Source: JBGPIT01 sp041485125 (GTDB lineage: Bacteria > Desulfobacterota > Binatia > UTPRO1). Taken from it: DNA of 10,529 nt. A program made the position numbers and the translations under genes. The notes under the pieces are model-generated. The model had not been told where the DNA came from and did not search any database. It worked only from the letters and a program-made list of their open reading frames with translations. This document shows, in pieces, positions 6,681 to 10,529 of the stretch. The stretch's first letter is position 1. Every line of letters begins with the position of its first letter. The DNA lies in assembly GCA_041485125.1 (NCBI GenBank), contig JBGPIT010000160.1:1-10529 (forward strand), read 5' to 3'.

Positions 6681-6964
6681 TGCGGTCTCCGTCGCCCGCG
6701 CGGCGCCACGCCTTCAACGCGCCCGAACGTGGTCGTGAGCACGCGAGGGACCTCGCGGTGAGTGACGTGCGCGTCAGAGGGGGTCGGCGATGACCATGTG
6801 GAGCATGACGAGACCTCCCCGCGCGCGATCTCTCGTTCGAATCGACAAGGTCGCCGGGTCGATCCTACGGCCCAGGATCATGCCGTCAGGTCAAGACTGC
6901 CCCATTTTCGACCAATACCCCGACGTACAAACGTCGTGGCCCGCAAGAAGAACTTTGATTGTTG
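6681..6964. other. Intergenic stretch without a supportable gene
   Basis: Part of the roughly 500 nt between the divergent GST gene and the Thr/Pro-stalk protein. Short frames exist on both strands (for example one from ATG 6790), but they give Arg-rich sequence without recognisable domains. On the minus strand a 10-codon frame from about 6815 has an RBS-like GGGGAGG; I do not call it. The composition becomes clearly less GC-rich from about 6900, as expected approaching a promoter. A small perfect inverted repeat, CGACGT-ACAA-ACGTCG, sits at 6921-6936. Confidence 0.5.
6921..6936. repeat. Small perfect inverted repeat upstream of the secreted-protein genes
   Basis: CGACGT and ACGTCG flank ACAA, 29 nt before the candidate -35 box of the Thr/Pro-stalk gene. 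It may be an activator or repressor site. A 6-bp palindrome can also be chance. Confidence 0.3.
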
Positions 6965-6994
6965 TTGACGGCTTCATGCCGTGGACGGTACGAG
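6965..6994 (+). promoter_or_regulatory. Candidate promoter for the secreted-protein genes
   Basis: TTGACG at 6965-6970 and TACGAG at 6989-6994 with an 18-nt spacer, at the end of a locally AT-richer patch. It would leave an untranslated leader of roughly 70 nt before ATG 7071. The -10 box is poor, so confidence is low. Confidence 0.3.
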
Positions 6995-7070
6995 AAAGCG
7001 CTCCGCTCTCAATCAAGGCGCGCCGTCGCCGGAGACTGAATTGTCCACCTTCGCCAATCCGAGGTCTGCC

Positions 7071-8297
7071 ATGACACCTGAACCGAAATCATTGAGAGTG
7101 GCGTCCGCCGCCGTCTTCCTGGCTGCCGTGCTGGTGCTGATGAGCTGCCAATGGGCAGAGGCCCACACCCAGACACCGACGCCGACGCCGACCGCCGTCG
7201 CCCCGACCAAGACACCCACGGCAACCAAGACTGCCGTCGCCCCGACCAAGACACCCACGGCAACCAAGACCGCCGTCGCCCCGACCAAGACACCCACGGC
7301 GACCAAGACCGCCGTCGCACCGACTCCGACTCACACCGCGACTCCAACCGCAACCCCAACGCTCACTGCGACCGCGACGCCGACGGCTACGGAAACCGCA
7401 ACGCCGACCCCCACGCCCACCATCACGGCGACGCCTACGGAACCCGCGACGTCAACCGCCACCCCGACCGCGACGGACACGCGTACCGCGAGCCCCACTC
7501 CAACGCTCAAGCCGACTTCGACCGAGACGCCGACACCTACGGCGAGCGTCACCGTGACACCGAGCTCGACGGCGACGACGACCGCTACGTCCACGGAGAC
7601 CGCGACTCCGACACCGCAGCAGACAGCGATCGTGCCGCCCCTCCACCACTTCCTGTGTCACGAGATCCGGCGTGAGCCGTTCGACAAGGTCCTCGGTGTC
7701 AGCGTCATCGATCGCTTCGGACAGAGCACGGTCGATCTCGTGCGGCCGAAGCGCATCTGCAACCCCGTCGACAAGAACGACGAAGACCCGGACGCCCTCG
7801 ACGCCCCGGATCATCTCGTCGGCTACATCATGAAGCAGGAGTCGCCGAGCTTCCCGCGCCAGACCGGTCTCGTCGCGACGAACCAATTCGGCACGCTCGT
7901 GTTCGACGTGAAGAAGCCCGATTACTTCTTCGTCCCGAGCGCGAAGAGCCTGGTCGCGCCGCCGCCGGCGCTCGATCACGTGATCGACCACTTCAAGTGC
8001 TACAAGGTGCTGCGCGCGCGGACTCGGCTCACGGGGATCAAGGTCATCGACGAGTTCGGCACCCTCTCGATCGACGTGAAGAAGCCGCGTTGGCTGTGCA
8101 CGCCTTCCGACAAGAACGGCGAGGGCATCATCGATCCGTCGATGTTCTTGCTGTGCTACAAGATCAAGGTCACGCCGAAGACCCCGGTGTTCGTGTCACC
8201 GGGCGAGATCTTCGTGAAGAACCAGTTCGGCCCAGACACGTTGCACGTGGATCATCCGACCGAGCTCTGCTTGCCGACGGAGCTCGCCAGTCCCTGA
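7071..8297 (+). CDS. Secreted or lipid-anchored protein: Thr/Pro-rich stalk plus four HFxCY-type beta repeats
   Basis: 408 residues from ATG 7071, chosen because GAGG lies 6 nt upstream and the product starts with an export signal; the frame also runs back to GTG 6981, but that adds only polar residues. Signal: hydrophobic run at about 11-24 ending in LMSC, which could be a lipobox (lipidated Cys25), or signal peptidase I cleavage after AEA at about 31. Residues about 33-185 are almost entirely Thr, Pro and Ala, a stalk that includes three exact copies of AVAPTKTPTATKT. Residues about 190-408 contain four related units of about 45 residues, each with a D/L-H-F-x-C-Y-like strand and a strand such as GVSVIDRFGQSTVDLVRPK, TNQFGTLVFDVKKP, VIDEFGTLSIDVKKP or VKNQFGPDTLHVDHP; units 1, 3 and 4 hold Cys pairs (FLC...RIC, FKC...WLC, LLC...ELC). 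The function is unknown. I recognise the repeat style from uncultured Binatota/Myxococcota-type proteins. The lysyl oxidase gene follows 75 nt downstream. Confidence 0.85.
   Translation: MTPEPKSLRVASAAVFLAAVLVLMSCQWAEAHTQTPTPTPTAVAPTKTPTATKTAVAPTKTPTATKTAVAPTKTPTATKTAVAPTPTHTATPTATPTLTATATPTATETATPTPTPTITATPTEPATSTATPTATDTRTASPTPTLKPTSTETPTPTASVTVTPSSTATTTATSTETATPTPQQTAIVPPLHHFLCHEIRREPFDKVLGVSVIDRFGQSTVDLVRPKRICNPVDKNDEDPDALDAPDHLVGYIMKQESPSFPRQTGLVATNQFGTLVFDVKKPDYFFVPSAKSLVAPPPALDHVIDHFKCYKVLRARTRLTGIKVIDEFGTLSIDVKKPRWLCTPSDKNGEGIIDPSMFLLCYKIKVTPKTPVFVSPGEIFVKNQFGPDTLHVDHPTELCLPTELASP
7194..7310 (+). repeat. Three tandem 39-bp coding repeats (13 residues each)
   Basis: Units at 7194-7232, 7233-7271 and 7272-7310 each encode AVAPTKTPTATKT and differ only at one or two bases (ACT/ACC at the unit end, CAACC/CGACC in unit 3). 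A fourth, diverged unit starts at 7311 (AVAPTPTHTATPT). Near-identical DNA suggests recent expansion by slippage or unequal crossing-over, so copy number probably varies among strains. Each perfect unit carries two lysines, while the rest of the stalk has almost none. Confidence 0.9.
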
Positions 8298-8372
8298 CGG
8301 ACCGCGCAACGCGGCGCGATTCGCGCTCGGCAGCGTCGTCCGATGTCGACCTGCCGAGCGCAGACACCTTCG

Positions 8373-10529
8373 ATGATTCGGCCCCGACGCTACCGACCGA
8401 CGCTCTCCGTCGCACTGATCGCGATCGGCTTCTGGCATGGGATTTTCGGCGTCGGCCCACGCTTCGTCTTCGCCGCGCCGGATCTCGTCCCCGAGATTTC
8501 CGATGTCGGGGTGTTCGTGAGCGACGTCGATCCGGGCGACGTCGAGGAGGGTTGCGCGGGCGGGCAGCTCGCCCGGCGACTCGTCCGCTTCACGCTCCGG
8601 ACGCGCAATCTCGGCCCCGACGATCTGTCGCTCGGCGATCCCGGCTGCCCCGACTGCCACGAAAATCCCGGAGCGGCATGCACCAACCCGCTCTTCAGTT
8701 GCAGCACCGCCCACGGTCATGCGCACTTCAACAGCTTCGTCCGGCCGGAGCTGCTCGACGCAAACGGCACGGTCGTCGCCCAGGGCTACAAGTTCGGCTT
8801 TTGCCTCCTCGATTCCGACTGCGCGCAGCCGCAGTTCGACTGTACGTTCCAGGGAATCAGCGCCGGCTGCTCGGACGTCTACATCTCGGGTCTGCCGTGC
8901 CAGTACGTCGACATCACCGGTGACGATCTCGCACCGGGCGTGTACACCCTGCGCGTCACGATCGATCCGTTGAATCAGATCGCCGAGGCCGACGAGACCA
9001 ACAACGTCGTCGAAGCACCGGTGCAGATCGGCGCCGCGGCGCGGACGTGCCCCGTCGAGGTCTCGAGCGACGTGCCACGCAACATCCCCGATCTCGGCAG
9101 CACCACCTCGACGCTCCAGGTGCCGCTCGCGGGCCCGATCAAACGCGTCAGCGTCGTCGGGCTGCGGGGGACACATCCGTTCATCAACGATCTCGAGATC
9201 CATCTCGTGAGCCCTTCCGGGACGGACGTGGTCGTGATGAACCGCGTCTGCGGCTCCGACGACGACTTTCATCTCGACCTGAGCGACGGGGCGTGCAGGC
9301 CGATCCTCTGTCCGCCGACCGACGGACAGGCTCACCGTCCGAGCGCTCCTCTCGCCGCGTTCAACGGTGAGGAGGCCGCGGGCACGTGGACCCTCAGAGC
9401 CTTCGACCGCGCGGGCGGTGAGGCTGGCACCCTCCAGGGCTGGGGACTCGAGGTTTGCGTTCCCGGCGTCGGCTGTCCGGTCTACACCTCGACCGACGGC
9501 CCCGTCGCGATTCCGGATCAGGGCGTCGCGATCTCGACCCTGACGGCGCCGGCCGGAAAGATCACCGATCTGAACGTCGTCGGCTTGGACGGTACCCACA
9601 CTTTCATCCAAGATCTCGAGGTCCACCTCATCAGTCCGAGCGGCACCGACGTGACGGTCATGGATCGCATTTGTCACGGCGATCCGAACTTCAGCCTCGA
9701 CCTCGACGACGAGAGCTGCAGCCTGCCGCCGTGTCCTCCGACCGACGGCCTCCCGCACCAGCCGAGCAACCCGCTCTCGGTGCTCGACGGCGAGGACGCG
9801 GCCGGCACCTGGACCCTCGAGATCTTCGACCGCGCAGCGGGCGACGCGGGGACGCTGAACGGTTGGGGAATTCAAGTCTGTAGCTGCGGCAACGGCATCC
9901 TCGATCCGGGAGAAGAGTGCGACGACGGCAACTCGACGAGCGGCGACTGCTGCTCGGCGACGTGTCAGGCCGAGATCGTCTGCCCGGCGTGCGAGGCCTG
10001 CGACATCGATACCGTGTCCTGCGTCGCGCGGCCGCGCCCGCTGTGCCGCGTCCCGGTCGAGCACGCGAAAGCGTCCCTCGTCATCCACGACAAAACGTCG
10101 AACGCGAGAGACGCCCTCACCTGGCGCTGGCTCCGAGGCGAGGCGACGTCGCCGTCGGAGTTCGGCAACCCCGTCTCCGCCGACGACTACACCCTCTGCC
10201 TCTACGACGCGTCGCAGGTAAAGCCGGCACTGGTGTTCCGCGCCACCGCACCCGCGGGTGGCACCTGCGGAAGTCGTCCGTGCTGGCAGGCCCTCGGCAA
10301 GCCGCCGGGGAGCAGCGGCTTCCGCTATGCCGACTTCGATCGAACCCCGGACGGACTGCAGACGATTCTTCTCAAGCCGGGCGCCGCGGCGAACGCATCG
10401 ATCGTGGTGAAGGGCCGCGGCGACAGGCTGGTGTTGCCGTCGCTGCCGCTCAACCTGCCGCTCAAGATGCAGCTCCATGGTCCCGCCGGCGCGTGCTGGC
10501 AGGCCGAGTACGAGGCGGACGGCGCTCGC
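8373..10529 (+). CDS. Exported lysyl oxidase fused to two P domains, a DUF4215-like repeat and a C-terminal beta domain; 3' end beyond window
   Basis: The frame is open from ATG 8373 to the window edge (719 residues seen). Signal peptide: basic start, hydrophobic 11-28, probable cleavage near A34/A35. Residues about 36-220 form a lysyl oxidase domain, a copper amine oxidase that turns peptidyl-lysine or other amines into aldehydes. Visible hallmarks are the HGHAH copper site (H114, H116, H118), K140 in AQGYKFGFC and Y170 in GCSDVY, the two residues that form the LTQ cofactor in animal enzymes, Cys 144, 150, 157, 166 and 176, and ADETNNVV at 206-213. Residues about 226-362 and 368-503 are two proprotein-convertase P domains (NDLEIHLVSPSGT, AAGTWTL, GTLQGWGLEVC and counterparts). 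A CGNGILDPGEECDDGN motif (505-520) follows, then a beta domain (about 560-716) with YTLCLYD and two Cys-Trp pairs. The end probably lies just outside. No clear RBS precedes the ATG; coupling to the upstream gene is possible. Confidence 0.9.
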   Translation, partial: MIRPRRYRPTLSVALIAIGFWHGIFGVGPRFVFAAPDLVPEISDVGVFVSDVDPGDVEEGCAGGQLARRLVRFTLRTRNLGPDDLSLGDPGCPDCHENPGAACTNPLFSCSTAHGHAHFNSFVRPELLDANGTVVAQGYKFGFCLLDSDCAQPQFDCTFQGISAGCSDVYISGLPCQYVDITGDDLAPGVYTLRVTIDPLNQIAEADETNNVVEAPVQIGAAARTCPVEVSSDVPRNIPDLGSTTSTLQVPLAGPIKRVSVVGLRGTHPFINDLEIHLVSPSGTDVVVMNRVCGSDDDFHLDLSDGACRPILCPPTDGQAHRPSAPLAAFNGEEAAGTWTLRAFDRAGGEAGTLQGWGLEVCVPGVGCPVYTSTDGPVAIPDQGVAISTLTAPAGKITDLNVVGLDGTHTFIQDLEVHLISPSGTDVTVMDRICHGDPNFSLDLDDESCSLPPCPPTDGLPHQPSNPLSVLDGEDAAGTWTLEIFDRAAGDAGTLNGWGIQVCSCGNGILDPGEECDDGNSTSGDCCSATCQAEIVCPACEACDIDTVSCVARPRPLCRVPVEHAKASLVIHDKTSNARDALTWRWLRGEATSPSEFGNPVSADDYTLCLYDASQVKPALVFRATAPAGGTCGSRPCWQALGKPPGSSGFRYADFDRTPDGLQTILLKPGAAANASIVVKGRGDRLVLPSLPLNLPLKMQLHGPAGACWQAEYEADGAR
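9048..9881 (+). repeat. Tandem duplication of the P domain within the lysyl oxidase fusion
   Basis: Two units, 9048-9458 and 9474-9881, encode clearly related sequences: DLEIHLVSPSGTDV against DLEVHLISPSGTDV, and AAGTWTLRAFDRAGGEAGTL against AAGTWTLEIFDRAAGDAGTL. Both share the same Cys-containing insertion ending in CPPTDG before the G-E-x-A-A-G-T-W strand. The duplication is old at the DNA level but the protein core is well kept, which points to selection on both copies. P domains are beta-jelly-roll modules that usually sit beside proteases or adhesion domains. Confidence 0.85.

Noticed and set aside
6785..6830. Minus-strand 10-codon frame (MLHMVIADPL) behind GGGGAGG
   Set aside because: The RBS-like spacing is good, but the frame is too short to judge and nothing similar continues in other frames; could be chance.
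6825..6860. GTTCGAATC, resembling a tRNA T-loop
   Set aside because: No matching acceptor, D or anticodon stems could be formed around it.
6790..7074. Plus-strand frame of 94 codons in the intergenic region
   Set aside because: No RBS or domain, Arg/Pro-rich, and it runs across the candidate promoter and RBS of the next gene.
7194..7310. Tandem repeats considered as a CRISPR array
   Set aside because: Units are directly adjacent without spacers and are in frame, encoding a protein repeat.
7331..7594. Minus-strand frame giving Val/Gly repeats (VGVAVGVAV style), at first sight an elastin-like protein
   Set aside because: It is the reverse complement of the ACN-CCN codons of the Thr/Pro stalk; the repeat arises from that coding pattern and has no signal or RBS.
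8298..8372. CCGCG-CAA-CGCGG hairpin between the two secreted-protein genes as terminator
   Set aside because: Only a 5-bp stem without a T-run; insufficient to claim termination between the two genes.
8196..10478. A 760-codon open frame on the minus strand
   Set aside because: It is antisense to the lysyl oxidase fusion and the end of the preceding gene, gives Arg/Asp/Glu/Ala-rich sequence without domains, and has no RBS. Long antisense frames are usual in GC-rich coding DNA. The plus-strand frame has several recognisable domains.

Overview
GC-rich bacterial DNA with densely packed genes on both strands and no sign of phage or insertion sequences. The kit of secreted proteins (HFxCY-type beta repeats behind a Thr/Pro linker, a 'CGNGxxDPGEECDDGN' Cys-rich repeat, and a 'YTLCLYD ... 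CW' C-terminal domain) is what I associate with uncultured deltaproteobacterial-type lineages such as Myxococcota and, most of all, Binatota-like genomes. That taxonomic placement is inference from protein style, not from a marker gene.

Left part, + strand (1-2715): the 3' end of ligD (end of the ATP-dependent ligase domain plus the whole polymerase domain), then a monofunctional peptidoglycan transglycosylase (mtgA) and an exodeoxyribonuclease III/AP endonuclease (xth). The three are separated by 1 nt and joined by a 4-nt overlap, so they are very probably one transcript pairing double-strand break repair and base excision repair with cell-wall synthesis. A short remnant of a response-regulator receiver domain follows (2746-2907).

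Middle (2975-6568): a phytanoyl-CoA dioxygenase-family protein and a large multi-pass membrane protein (HTTM-like) on the + strand. Two genes on the - strand follow: a small secreted or anchored beta-rich protein, whose stop codon overlaps that of the membrane protein, and a glutathione S-transferase. The GST gene has a strong RBS and a palindrome of TetR-operator type over its probable promoter.

Right part (6569-10529): a roughly 500-nt regulatory/intergenic stretch, then two exported proteins on the + strand. The first has a Thr/Pro-rich stalk with three exact 13-residue Lys-containing repeats followed by four HFxCY-type units. The second, open to the window edge and 719 residues long as seen, starts with a lysyl oxidase domain in which the copper histidines and both residues of the LTQ cofactor appear conserved. 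It continues with two tandem proprotein-convertase P domains, a DUF4215-like Cys-rich repeat and a C-terminal beta domain that resembles the small - strand protein at 5177-5776.

The most interesting item is this bacterial lysyl oxidase/P-domain fusion, placed directly downstream of a secreted protein with a regularly lysine-bearing stalk. It may be an extracellular cross-linking system; that functional link is a hypothesis.
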